Origin: Thermoplasmata archaeon
GTDB lineage: Archaea; Thermoplasmatota; DTKX01; GCA-020343715
Length of the DNA stretch: 6,349 nucleotides
Direction: 5' to 3'
NCBI GenBank assembly: GCA_020343715.1
Contig: CP070808.1
Location: 221,158-227,506 of the forward strand
In this document: positions 1 through 5,836 of the stretch, piece after piece
How the letters are laid out: each line of letters starts with the position of its first letter
Numbering within the stretch: the stretch's first letter is position 1
Position numbers and translations under genes: made by a program
The notes under the pieces: generated by a model
What the model was told of the DNA's origin: nothing
Seen by the model: the letters and a program-made list of their open reading frames with translations, nothing else
Database searches by the model: none

Positions 1-620
1 TGTGGGGCCTAAACCCCCTGTCCGACCTGGACGCGGCCACCGACGTGGACGGGGACTCGTTCACCAACCTCCAGGAGTACGAGGCGGGCACCAACCTCAG
101 CAACCCGGACACCGACGGTGACGGTGTGATAGACGGCGCCGACGTGGCCCCCCTGGCGGACATCGCCGTGCGCGTGAACGTGACCCGCGTGAGCTTCGAC
201 CAGATGGTGGAGGGGGCCATAGACAACCCCACGGTGAGCAAGCCCTACGAGATCTACGTGAGGGTGGTCATCGCTGGCGTCGCCGTTTGGTCCGGGACGG
301 TCTCCACCACCGACCTGGAGCTGGACACGGACTTCTCCATAGTGGTGGACATCGCCGACGACGTCTCCGAGGTGGGCATCACCATTGAGCTTTGGGAGAA
401 CGACACGGTGGAATCATCGGGCCTCAACGCCGACGACCACCTGGACGTGGACGGCACCTCCGACGACCTGGACTGCGACATCGTCTACGACCTTATCCTT
501 GGCACCTGGAGGGGCGACACCGCCGACGGGACCACCGACGGCCACGACGACGGCCTGCCCCCCGACGAGGACCATCCCGACGGGGCCCTGGAGTTCACCG
601 TGGAGGTCGTACCGGCCTGA
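1..620 (+). CDS. Secreted/surface protein with thrombospondin type 3 repeats and C2-like domain, 5' partial
   Basis: The reading frame is open from base 3 to the stop codon at 618-620, so the gene enters from the left. The GTG at 45 is internal, because the codons before it already encode a typical repeat start (GLNPLSD, then DAATDVDGDS). Residues 4-48, counted from base 3, hold two Asp-rich calcium-binding repeats with DVDGDS and DTDGDG cores and an FTNLQEYEAGTN linker, the usual thrombospondin type 3 / EF-like pattern. Residues about 54-205 form a beta-rich, very acidic domain with ADDHLDVDG (about 144-151), an LGTWRGD motif and an Asp-rich loop before the last strand. This resembles C2-like domains at the end of archaeal surface proteins; that assignment is from memory of the pattern. 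No membrane anchor follows, so the protein is probably secreted or calcium-bound at the cell surface. The signal peptide and other domains lie outside the window. Ligand and role are unknown. Confidence 0.9.
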   Translation, partial: WGLNPLSDLDAATDVDGDSFTNLQEYEAGTNLSNPDTDGDGVIDGADVAPLADIAVRVNVTRVSFDQMVEGAIDNPTVSKPYEIYVRVVIAGVAVWSGTVSTTDLELDTDFSIVVDIADDVSEVGITIELWENDTVESSGLNADDHLDVDGTSDDLDCDIVYDLILGTWRGDTADGTTDGHDDGLPPDEDHPDGALEFTVEVVPA

Positions 621-624
621 GGAA

Positions 625-632
625 CGGTTTTT
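625..632 (+). terminator. Possible T-tract terminator after the surface protein gene
   Basis: Five consecutive T residues (628-632) lie eight bases after the stop codon of the surface protein gene. A weak ACCG/CGGT stem (611-614 with 625-628) precedes them. Archaeal RNA polymerase can terminate on T-rich tracts without a strong hairpin, and a separate promoter starts only about 30 bp downstream. The tract is short, so this is tentative. Confidence 0.35.
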
Positions 633-650
633 CAGCGACGTGACAAACCG
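625..650. repeat. Inverted repeat CGGTTT-N14-AAACCG upstream of a TATA box
   Basis: Perfect 6-bp arms at 625-630 and 645-650 with a 14-bp spacer lie about 12 bp upstream of the TATA box at 662-670. The placement would suit an activator or repressor site for the small gene downstream. Short arms of this size can occur by chance, and the left arm overlaps the T tract of the possible terminator. Confidence 0.35.
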
Positions 651-660
651 CACCAATTAC

Positions 661-671
661 GGTATATATAC
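661..671 (+). promoter_or_regulatory. Archaeal TATA box for the small gene at 711
   Basis: GGTATATATAC is the strongest TATA-like element in the window, set in otherwise GC-rich DNA. Expected initiation about 25 bp downstream falls near 690, giving a leader of about 20 nt that contains the AGGTGG ribosome-binding site at 697-702 and reaches the ATG at 711. Sequence evidence only; the transcription start is inferred. Confidence 0.7.
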
Positions 672-710
672 TCCGGGTGCTCGGTTTCTATAGAGAAGGT
701 GGTGGAAGGA

Positions 711-881
711 ATGATAAACGGTATCCACTCGGACATCTCGACCCGTGCCAATGTGGCCGGACCCGTCAACCACTGCGTGGTTGAATCGGTTACTGGGGAC
801 ACCCTGATGGACCCCTGGTACCTGAGGATTGGCCGGCGCCTCAACGGTAACGGCAACGGCAACGGGAAGAAGTCCAAATGA
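711..881 (+). CDS. Small hypothetical protein with Asn-Gly repeat and basic tail
   Basis: This 56-residue reading frame is not from a family I recognise. The ATG at 711 is preceded by AGGTGG (697-702, 8-nt spacing) and by the strong TATA box at 662-670, which together make a complete archaeal gene start; the GTG codons at 699 and 702 are possible alternative starts but lie within or beside that ribosome-binding site. The protein is soluble-looking, with one cysteine (in VNHCVVES) and no membrane segment. Residues 45-52 are four tandem NG pairs, encoded by four near-identical 6-bp units, followed by KKSK at the C-terminus. The flexible NG stretch and basic end could contact nucleic acid or a surface, but that is speculation. 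It is followed by a 69-bp gap and then the convergent channel gene. The transcript could instead act as a non-coding RNA. Confidence 0.55.
   Translation: MINGIHSDISTRANVAGPVNHCVVESVTGDTLMDPWYLRIGRRLNGNGNGNGKKSK
843..866 (+). repeat. Four tandem AACGGN hexamers encoding (NG)4
   Basis: Four head-to-tail 6-bp units (AACGGT, AACGGC, AACGGC, AACGGG) differ only in the last base, which is the wobble position of the glycine codon. The repeat stays in frame and encodes NGNGNGNG near the end of the small protein. Such units may vary in number by replication slippage between strains. Confidence 0.85.
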
Positions 882-950
882 ATCTGACAACCCAGGCATA
901 GGGACGTGGGCCTTCTCTGTTTACCCTCCCCCTCCTGACGGTCCACCCCT

Positions 951-2225
951 TCAGCACTCAGGGGCGCCATCCGGGTGCCCCTCGAGTGCTGTTCTACCTA
1001 TGTACCTGGTCACAATGACGGACGGCGCGACAACGCTGTCCGCCCCCACCTTCTTCAACTTCGGTATGTTCTCTGGCAGGCCGGCCATGGCTATCGTGAA
1101 GATGTCAGGCCGGATCTCCTTGGCGGTGATTATGATGAAAGCGTTCTCCGCATCGTCGGCGTGGATGGCCACAAGGGTCTTGGCGGTCTCGATCTTCGCC
1201 TGAATCAGCGGTTCCTCGGTGGCGGGGTCGCCGTAGACCGCGTTGACGTTCTCCTCCTTCAGCGATTCGACGTAGTCCTTCTCTCGAGAGATGACCGCGA
1301 ACGGGGTACCCCTCTCCTGGAGGAAGTCGATAAGTAGGTCCGTCTCGTTGCTGTGCCCGCACACAAGGATGTGGTCCTTGAGGGGGGTCTCCTGCATTCT
1401 TGAAAGCACGCCAACAACTCCCATGAGTCTGCGCTCGATGTATGGTCCCAGCAGCACTCCGACGGCTACCAGGAAAGAGGTGATGCCCATCACCATGAGC
1501 CCGATGGTGAACCACTTGGACACCTCCGTGGTGGCAGCGTAGTTGGAGTTACCGAGGGTGGTGATGGTGTCGACAGTGAAGTAGAGGGCATCGGTGTACG
1601 ACTCGATCTTCGGCTCGAAGCCAGGAGGGTCCTGGTCGCTCAGGTACAGGGCTCCCATGACCCCGTAGAAAATCACCAGGGCCAGGGCGGCGAACGCCAG
1701 CGTCTGCTGCGGGCCGAAGCTGTACCGCGTGGTGACGGTGAACAGGCCTCGCCTAAACCAGAGGTACAACAAGAGGGCGATGACCAGAGCTCCCGTGGTG
1801 ATGGAGGTGAAGGTGCCCTGGATCACCCCGGCGATGAAGACGAAGATGAGCAGTAGCATGGTCATCATCCACGCCTCCCGCTCCCTCCTGATCAGTCGGT
1901 ACGCGAAGTAGATGATGAGGATGCCGATGAGGAGCATCAGCGTGCTCCCCAGGGCCAGGAGCTCGGGTGGGACGAATGGCAGCTGGGTCCCCGTCAGGAC
2001 AGAGACCGGAACGCTGGCCACGACGATGATGCCGAACAGCAGGATGATGACCGATACGATGTACAGGTCGGGGGCGGTCTCACGGATCTGACTCCATGAG
2101 AGGCGAGTGGCCTCCCCATCTTGGGGCTCCTCCTCGTCCTTGAGATAGTCGGTCTCCGGAAAGGGGATCCCGTGGTAGTGGACCTGCCCCTCCTCGGAGC
2201 CTTTCGCCTTCTCCTCCCCGCTCAT
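951..2225 (-). CDS. Six-TM potassium-channel-like protein with RCK (TrkA-N) domain and atypical filter
   Basis: Probable ion channel of 424 aa. Hydrophobic segments at about 54-77, 90-111, 119-141, 143-158 and 174-195 are followed by a pore loop (ALYFTVDTITT) and a last helix at 238-262, giving a Kch/Kv-like six-TM layout. The cytosolic RCK_N domain (about 284-405) starts HILVCGHSNET, close in form to the CGWSES motif of the calcium-gated MthK channel, and has GDP (332-334) and a GADSVVAP motif. The protein ends directly after RCK_N, so no RCK_C domain is present. The filter (222-229) reads TTLGNSNY where K+ channels have TTVGYGD, so ion selectivity cannot be assumed. The start chosen is ATG 2225: a TATA box at 2251-2259 places initiation close to 2230, and the frame-open TTG at 2285 would lie upstream of the promoter. 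The N-terminal 50 residues are acidic and cytosolic. The RHH gene lies 69 bp upstream on the same strand. Confidence 0.92.
   Translation of the reverse strand: MSGEEKAKGSEEGQVHYHGIPFPETDYLKDEEEPQDGEATRLSWSQIRETAPDLYIVSVIILLFGIIVVASVPVSVLTGTQLPFVPPELLALGSTLMLLIGILIIYFAYRLIRREREAWMMTMLLLIFVFIAGVIQGTFTSITTGALVIALLLYLWFRRGLFTVTTRYSFGPQQTLAFAALALVIFYGVMGALYLSDQDPPGFEPKIESYTDALYFTVDTITTLGNSNYAATTEVSKWFTIGLMVMGITSFLVAVGVLLGPYIERRLMGVVGVLSRMQETPLKDHILVCGHSNETDLLIDFLQERGTPFAVISREKDYVESLKEENVNAVYGDPATEEPLIQAKIETAKTLVAIHADDAENAFIIITAKEIRPDIFTIAMAGLPENIPKLKKVGADSVVAPSVIVTRYIGRTALEGHPDGAPEC
952..991. repeat. Long stem-loop overlapping the 3' end of the channel gene
   Basis: CAGCACTC (952-959) and GAGTGCTG (984-991) are perfect 8-bp arms. 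Directly inside them AGGGGC (960-965) pairs with GCCCCT (977-982), leaving one bulged base (983) and an 11-nt loop. The result is a 14-bp, GC-rich stem. On the minus strand it spans the last 13 codons of the channel gene and part of its TGA stop codon (953-951). Neither side has a clean T tract, so it is not a textbook terminator, but it lies between convergent genes and could block read-through or stabilise the 3' end of the channel mRNA. Confidence 0.8.
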
Positions 2226-2250
2226 CGAGGGGTCAAATCCAGTATGTGGG

Positions 2251-2260
2251 GATAAATACC
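2251..2260 (-). promoter_or_regulatory. Archaeal TATA/BRE promoter for the channel gene
   Basis: Read on the minus strand, GGTATTTATC (2260-2251) is preceded by a purine-rich GCAAA that would serve as the BRE. Initiation about 25 bp downstream falls near 2230, only a few bases before the ATG at 2225. This implies a nearly leaderless transcript, common in archaea, and fits the absence of a Shine-Dalgarno sequence there. Confidence 0.6.
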
Positions 2261-2294
2261 TTTGCCATGTATTGGCTGCGGTCAACGTCGGGGT

Positions 2295-2531
2295 TCAGAG
2301 CCAATCTCCCGAGTCCCGTCCGTCGTCGGCCCGAACGAAATCATCTGCGACCGCGCCCTCCTTGAGCAGCTCCTGGGCGCGGGGCCCCAGTCCGGCGACC
2401 AGCTTTGCACCGGTCAGCACAGCGGCCTCGACGGAGGGGTACCTACCCTTCTTGACCTCAGCACCCAGCCGCTCTGCGACCCACGGTGGCAGGTCGACGG
2501 TCACCCTGGTTACCGTTCCCCTCGATGTCAT
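2295..2531 (-). CDS. Ribbon-helix-helix (CopG/Arc-like) DNA-binding protein
   Basis: Small protein of 78 aa. Residues 7-14 (VTRVTVDL) form the DNA-contacting strand, followed by PPWVAERLGAEVKK (helix 1, about 16-28), the GRYPS turn (29-33) and a second helix VEAAVLTGAKLV (34-45). This is the standard ribbon-helix-helix order; the family acts as a dimer inserting the paired strands in the DNA major groove. The tail from about 48 is acidic, ends in DSGDWL, and might be a partner-binding region. The ATG at 2531 was chosen because the RHH strand begins there; the open frame continues upstream to 2654 but that part has no matching fold and runs through the divergent promoter. No Shine-Dalgarno is visible, so translation is probably leaderless or near so. 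The channel gene lies downstream on the same strand with its own promoter. No toxin gene adjoins it, so a simple regulator is favoured over an antitoxin. Confidence 0.85.
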   Translation of the reverse strand: MTSRGTVTRVTVDLPPWVAERLGAEVKKGRYPSVEAAVLTGAKLVAGLGPRAQELLKEGAVADDFVRADDGRDSGDWL

Positions 2532-2598
2532 GGGGAAACCATGACCCCGATGGGAGATATCGGTTTCGGCAATCTCGACCGGGGGTCCCCACCCAATT

Positions 2599-2613
2599 GA
2601 TAACGTTTTTATC
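2599..2613. promoter_or_regulatory. Inverted repeat GATAA-N5-TTATC in divergent promoter region
   Basis: GATAA (2599-2603) and TTATC (2609-2613) are perfect inverted arms around CGTTT. The site is in the 131-bp interval between the RHH gene (leftward) and the membrane protein gene (rightward), and its AT-rich right half overlaps the likely TATA box of the latter. Ribbon-helix-helix dimers usually bind short inverted repeats, so this is a candidate operator for the neighbouring RHH protein. Binding is inferred, not shown. Confidence 0.4.
2605..2613 (+). promoter_or_regulatory. TATA-like element for the membrane protein gene
   Basis: GTTTTTATC is an AT-rich box in GC-rich surroundings. Initiation near 2635 would leave about 27 nt before the GTG at 2663. 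This placement argues against the upstream part of the open frame (from 2486) being translated. Confidence 0.5.
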
Positions 2614-2662
2614 AGGACACTACCTCGAAGGGAGGGGGTCGAACAGACCTTCATGGGGTCGT

Positions 2663-4153
2663 GTGTTGACAGAAGGCAGTCCCTTCACCAAGCTGACCAA
2701 GGCGGTGTCAGGCCTATCGAAGCCCAAGAAGGCCTTGGCCGTTCTGATGATGGGGACAGTTGTCATATTCGCCATCAGCGACTACCAGCCCGACGACGGG
2801 TGGTTCTACGGGGAGGTATGGGGCGACCTTGAAGCGACTGGTCGCATCACGCAAGAGTACGAGTACGACCGCCTCTACGTTTACCACTACAACGTCCCAC
2901 CCCAGGGGCAGACGAGACGGGAGATGGAGGTGACCGTCACAGGCGTCGAGGGGATCCTCATCAGCAACCTACCCGATTGGAACGGCAGCTGGGTGAACGA
3001 GACGGTCGACGTCGGTTCCGAAACCGTCACAATCAGGATCGACGAGGGCCACTTTACCTGCCACATCCGGGATGTGACCATGGTCTACAGGTACTCCGAA
3101 TACAGGGGCCAGGCTTTCCCCAACGGCGGTTTCAACGACCCCGATTACGAGGTCTTCATATCCACTTCCGACGTGGAGGCGACGGGGTACTTCAAGCCGG
3201 GTGACACCTTCGAGCTGTCCGACGCGACCATCACCATAGATGGTGAGGACCATTACCTGCGGAAGGCGTCCCTTAACATATCGGGTGACGGTCTCCTCCC
3301 CATCCACGTATGGAGCGAGGCAGGCCTGGCAGGCGATAGGGGCCCACTGCCTGGGAAGTACGACCACCCGGTCAGGATCGATGGGCGGCTCGTGATAGAG
3401 GACTTCGTCGAGGTGAACGAGCAAGGGTCCCCGGTGAGGTCCCACGAGCGCCTGGTCATCGATGGCGACAACATCGAGATCTATGACCACGGCGGGCCGT
3501 ACACCTGGGAGAAGTGGAGCTTCAACCTGGAGCCATGGACCCTGGAGATAAGAACAGACGACCTCGAGGGTATCTCCTCTACGAACTACACGAGGCCCTT
3601 AATCGGTTCACTTCTCCTTTGGGGGCTCGCCCTCATCCTCATCGTAGCCATCGTTAGCAGACCCCGACCAACACCCGATACAACTGCCCGGAGGCCCCCC
3701 GAAGACCCGCCAATCCCCATCAGTGGCCAAGAGGTCACGTATCCAGTCAAGGTCTCGGAGGACGGAACGACCGTCTCCCCCGGCAAGGTCAAGGCCGCCT
3801 TCGCCGCGGGTGTCCTGTGCATGGCCAACTGTCTGATGGCCTTGATCCTGACCATCTCGAGCGGAGGTTATCTCATCGATACGCTTTGCCTTTTGGTGGG
3901 AGTGATACTCCCTATCATAGGAATCATCGGTGGGGCATTCGCGGTGATGCGCAAATCCTTCGGGTTCGCCGTGGTGGGAGCGGTGGCGACGATGTTCAGT
4001 CCCGGCTTCACCGTGATGGGACCCGTGTGCGTCCCCCTCCCATGGATAGGTCTTATCGCCCTGGCCCTCATCATACATGCGAGGGAGGCGTTCACACCCG
4101 TCATCGACATGAGAGCCAGGACGGAACAACTCCAGGGCGGATGGCGACCGTAG
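2663..4153 (+). CDS. Membrane protein with large ectodomain and C-terminal multi-TM domain, family unknown
   Basis: I do not recognise a family for this 496-aa protein. After a short basic N-terminus a hydrophobic helix (about 23-39, ALAVLMMGTVVIFAI) acts as signal anchor. Residues 40-311 form a beta-rich, acidic, probably extracellular region with several N-glycosylation sequons (NGS, NET, NIS, NYT). A second helix (313-332) leads into a proline-rich linker (about 333-360), then four more hydrophobic segments (about 378-398, 405-427, 433-449, 458-472). The stretch from IIGGAFAVMRKSFGFAVVGAV to the last helix resembles small four-helix membrane domains seen in Thermoplasmata proteins, a loose resemblance only. 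The start is uncertain. GTG 2663 was chosen as the codon in frame after the TATA-like box at 2605 and just before the basic and hydrophobic segments; TTG 2666 is an alternative. A GGAGG at 2631-2635 is too far upstream for normal spacing. Pirin follows after 99 bp with its own promoter. Confidence 0.82.
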   Translation: MLTEGSPFTKLTKAVSGLSKPKKALAVLMMGTVVIFAISDYQPDDGWFYGEVWGDLEATGRITQEYEYDRLYVYHYNVPPQGQTRREMEVTVTGVEGILISNLPDWNGSWVNETVDVGSETVTIRIDEGHFTCHIRDVTMVYRYSEYRGQAFPNGGFNDPDYEVFISTSDVEATGYFKPGDTFELSDATITIDGEDHYLRKASLNISGDGLLPIHVWSEAGLAGDRGPLPGKYDHPVRIDGRLVIEDFVEVNEQGSPVRSHERLVIDGDNIEIYDHGGPYTWEKWSFNLEPWTLEIRTDDLEGISSTNYTRPLIGSLLLWGLALILIVAIVSRPRPTPDTTARRPPEDPPIPISGQEVTYPVKVSEDGTTVSPGKVKAAFAAGVLCMANCLMALILTISSGGYLIDTLCLLVGVILPIIGIIGGAFAVMRKSFGFAVVGAVATMFSPGFTVMGPVCVPLPWIGLIALALIIHAREAFTPVIDMRARTEQLQGGWRP

Positions 4154-4157
4154 GCCC

Positions 4158-4175
4158 CGGGCGGCTCCAAGCCCG
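4158..4175 (+). other. Small GC hairpin after the membrane protein stop codon
   Basis: CGGGC (4158-4162) and GCCCG (4171-4175) can pair around an 8-nt loop, starting four bases after the TAG stop. No T tract follows, so it is a weak terminator candidate at best. It precedes the pirin promoter. Confidence 0.25.
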
Positions 4176-4190
4176 CCATTGACGTCAGGG

Positions 4191-4202
4191 GAAACCTATA
4201 TC
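4191..4202 (+). promoter_or_regulatory. Archaeal BRE/TATA promoter for the pirin gene
   Basis: GAAACCTATATC combines a purine-rich BRE-like GAAAC with a TATA core at 4197-4201. Initiation about 25 bp downstream falls near 4225. This puts the in-frame ATG at 4208 upstream of the transcript and supports translation from 4253. Confidence 0.6.
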
Positions 4203-4239
4203 AACGGATGGACGCTGAGAACGAACGACCCTCGGGGTC

Positions 4240-4245
4240 AGGAGG
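4240..4245 (+). promoter_or_regulatory. Shine-Dalgarno site that fixes the pirin start
   Basis: AGGAGG lies 7 nt before the ATG at 4253. It is the best ribosome-binding site in the window and decides between the two in-frame ATG codons (4208 and 4253). Confidence 0.8.
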
Positions 4246-4252
4246 AAATCAG

Positions 4253-5098
4253 ATGTCAGAAGGCGTGGCCAGCGTGGCGCGGGTGGTTAAGGGCATACAT
4301 GTGACCGACGGGGCGGGCGTCCACCTCAACCGCATCATAGCCCAGCCTCAGCTGGACCACATGGACCCCTTCGTCCTCCTGGACGAGTTCCGAAGCGACA
4401 ATCCCGACGATTTCATGGCCGGCTTCCCGTGGCATCCCCACCGGGGCATCGAGACCATCACCTACGTGGTCTACGGCGCTGTGGAGCACGAGGACTCCCG
4501 GGGCGGCGGCGGCGTCATCAACGACGGCGACGTCCAGTGGATGACCGCAGGTGGCGGCATCCTGCACCAGGAGATGCCCAAGAAGCGGGACGGCAAGGTG
4601 TGGGGGTACCAGCTGTGGCTCAACCTGGCCGCCAAGGACAAGATGGTGCCCGCCCGGTACCAGGCCCTGGACGACGACATGATACCCGTGACCGAGGGCG
4701 AGGCCATGACCGTGAAGGTCATCGCCGGTGCATGGGGCGGCGAGAAGGGCCCCGCTGACACCTACTACCCCATCGACTACTTCGACGTCCGGATGGGCAA
4801 CGAGGGTCGGTTCGCGCACAAGGTGACCGACGAGCAGCACAAGGCCATCTACGTCCACACCGGCAAGCTGATAGTCGACCCCGACGGCGAGGCGAAGGAA
4901 GTGGAGGAGGGCAACCTGGTCATCCTCGGTGATGGCAACGACATAGTGATCGAGGGACTAGACGCTGACAACGGCTTCCTGTTCCTGGCTGGCGTTCCCC
5001 ACAAGGAGCCCATCGCCCGGGGCGGCCCCTTCGTCATGAACACCCGCGACGAGATCCACCAGGCCTTCGCCGACTACCAGAGCGGCAAGCTGTTCTAG
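4253..5098 (+). CDS. Pirin family protein (bicupin)
   Basis: A 281-aa protein of normal pirin length. The N-terminal cupin holds HPHRGIETITYV, with metal ligands H61 and H63, and WMTAGGGILHQEMP, with H105 and E107. These match the four iron ligands of human pirin and E. coli YhhW. The second cupin (about 165-281) ends with FVMNTRDEIHQAFADYQSG, a hallmark of the family. Pirins are cytosolic non-haem metal proteins; some bacterial members show quercetin 2,3-dioxygenase activity and the human one is a redox-sensitive transcription co-factor. The substrate in archaea is not known, so only the family is asserted. The start is set by AGGAGG with 7-nt spacing and by the TATA box at 4197; the upstream ATG at 4208 would add 15 residues unlike the family N-terminus. 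The gene appears monocistronic and is convergent with the methyltransferase gene, 35 bp away. Confidence 0.95.
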   Translation: MSEGVASVARVVKGIHVTDGAGVHLNRIIAQPQLDHMDPFVLLDEFRSDNPDDFMAGFPWHPHRGIETITYVVYGAVEHEDSRGGGGVINDGDVQWMTAGGGILHQEMPKKRDGKVWGYQLWLNLAAKDKMVPARYQALDDDMIPVTEGEAMTVKVIAGAWGGEKGPADTYYPIDYFDVRMGNEGRFAHKVTDEQHKAIYVHTGKLIVDPDGEAKEVEEGNLVILGDGNDIVIEGLDADNGFLFLAGVPHKEPIARGGPFVMNTRDEIHQAFADYQSGKLF

Positions 5099-5133
5099 GG
5101 TGAGACTAGGCACAATCTCCAGGAGACCCACAA

Positions 5134-5793
5134 TCATCTGCGGGCCCGGACCAGCTGGACCGTGGGGGACTCCCATATTCTCTCGTTCTCGACGATGGCG
5201 AAGCCCAGGTCTGTGAAGTACTCCGTCAGCTCGATGGCCCTGACTCTCGACCAGTAGGACGGCTTGCCGAACCTCAGCACCCACTTGGCCAGCTTGAAGG
5301 TCTCCCAGCTGCTGGAGTCCCCGAAGGTGTACGTTACGCTGACCACCTCTCCCCCTTCCCGGAGCACTCGATGCGCCTCCTTGACGGCACGTTCGGGGGA
5401 CTTCATGGTCTGGAGCACGTTGACGAAGACGACCCTGTCGAAGGACCCGTCCTTGAAGGGCAGGTCGTAGGCGTCGCCCACCTCGAACTCCACGTTGGTC
5501 AATTCCGTCCGGTCCAGCTTCCCCCGGGCCACCCCGACCATCTCCGGGGAGATGTCGACACCCACGACGGAACGGACGTGGGGCGCTATGTGGAGGGCGA
5601 TGTTACCGGTGCCGGTCCCCACCTCGAGGACGCGGTCCTCTGGACCGAGGGCATCCTGGAGGTGTCCCCGGAACTCGACGTACTGGTCCGCGTATGCCTC
5701 GGCCACCCACTCGTCGTAGTCGGGTGCGACCTTGGACCAGAACCTGCGCTCCTTGCGCACCCTGTCGGTGACCTCGTCGGTCCTAGAGCTCAT
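5134..5793 (-). CDS. Class I SAM-dependent methyltransferase (Methyltransf_11/25 type)
   Basis: A 219-aa Rossmann-fold methyltransferase. Motif I is VLEVGTGTG (55-63), which binds S-adenosylmethionine. The second strand ends VVGVDISPEM with acidic D80 for the ribose hydroxyls, followed by VGDAYDLPFKDGSFD (105-119) contacting adenine, and VLREGGEVV (143-151) as the post-motif III turn. The N-terminal WSKVAPDYDEWV resembles the UbiE/UbiG-like small-molecule methyltransferase entry helix. The C-terminal 60 residues, which would fix the substrate, are not diagnostic, so the substrate is unknown. ATG 5793 fits the family start, but no Shine-Dalgarno or clear TATA box precedes it. The unknown gene lies 61 bp upstream on the same strand, so they may be cotranscribed unless the hairpin at 5843-5855 ends that transcript. 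Confidence 0.93.
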   Translation of the reverse strand: MSSRTDEVTDRVRKERRFWSKVAPDYDEWVAEAYADQYVEFRGHLQDALGPEDRVLEVGTGTGNIALHIAPHVRSVVGVDISPEMVGVARGKLDRTELTNVEFEVGDAYDLPFKDGSFDRVVFVNVLQTMKSPERAVKEAHRVLREGGEVVSVTYTFGDSSSWETFKLAKWVLRFGKPSYWSRVRAIELTEYFTDLGFAIVENERIWESPTVQLVRARR

Positions 5794-5836
5794 GGCGACG
5801 GTGCCCAGGCTGCCCTTGATGAAGTAGTTGGTCGCG

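Noticed and set aside
882..950. Pyrimidine-rich gap between convergent genes as a terminator
   Set aside because: Only broken T runs (around 912-923) and C-rich DNA; no hairpin with a T tract on either strand within the gap.
632..970. Minus-strand open frames (112 and 80 codons) opposite the small NG-repeat gene
   Set aside because: They run against the strong TATA box and through the 3' end of the channel gene; no start signals and no domain.
2226..2285. N-terminal extension of the channel from TTG 2285
   Set aside because: The extension spans the TATA box at 2251-2260, so it would lie upstream of the predicted transcript start.
2532..2654. N-terminal extension of the RHH protein to 2654
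   Set aside because: No fold or conserved pattern before the RHH strand, and it runs through the divergent promoter region.
2969..3490. Minus-strand open frame of 173 codons inside the membrane protein gene
   Set aside because: A mirror of the coding strand with no promoter or ribosome-binding site, and no recognisable fold.
4256..4858. Minus-strand open frame of 200 codons inside the pirin gene
   Set aside because: Rich in Val, His, Gly and Ala with no motif; the opposite strand encodes a full pirin with all ligands.
5099..5133. Short direct repeat CACAATC (5111-5117 and 5129-5135) between pirin and methyltransferase
   Set aside because: Seven bases and two copies only, the second reaching into the methyltransferase stop codon; not distinguishable from chance.
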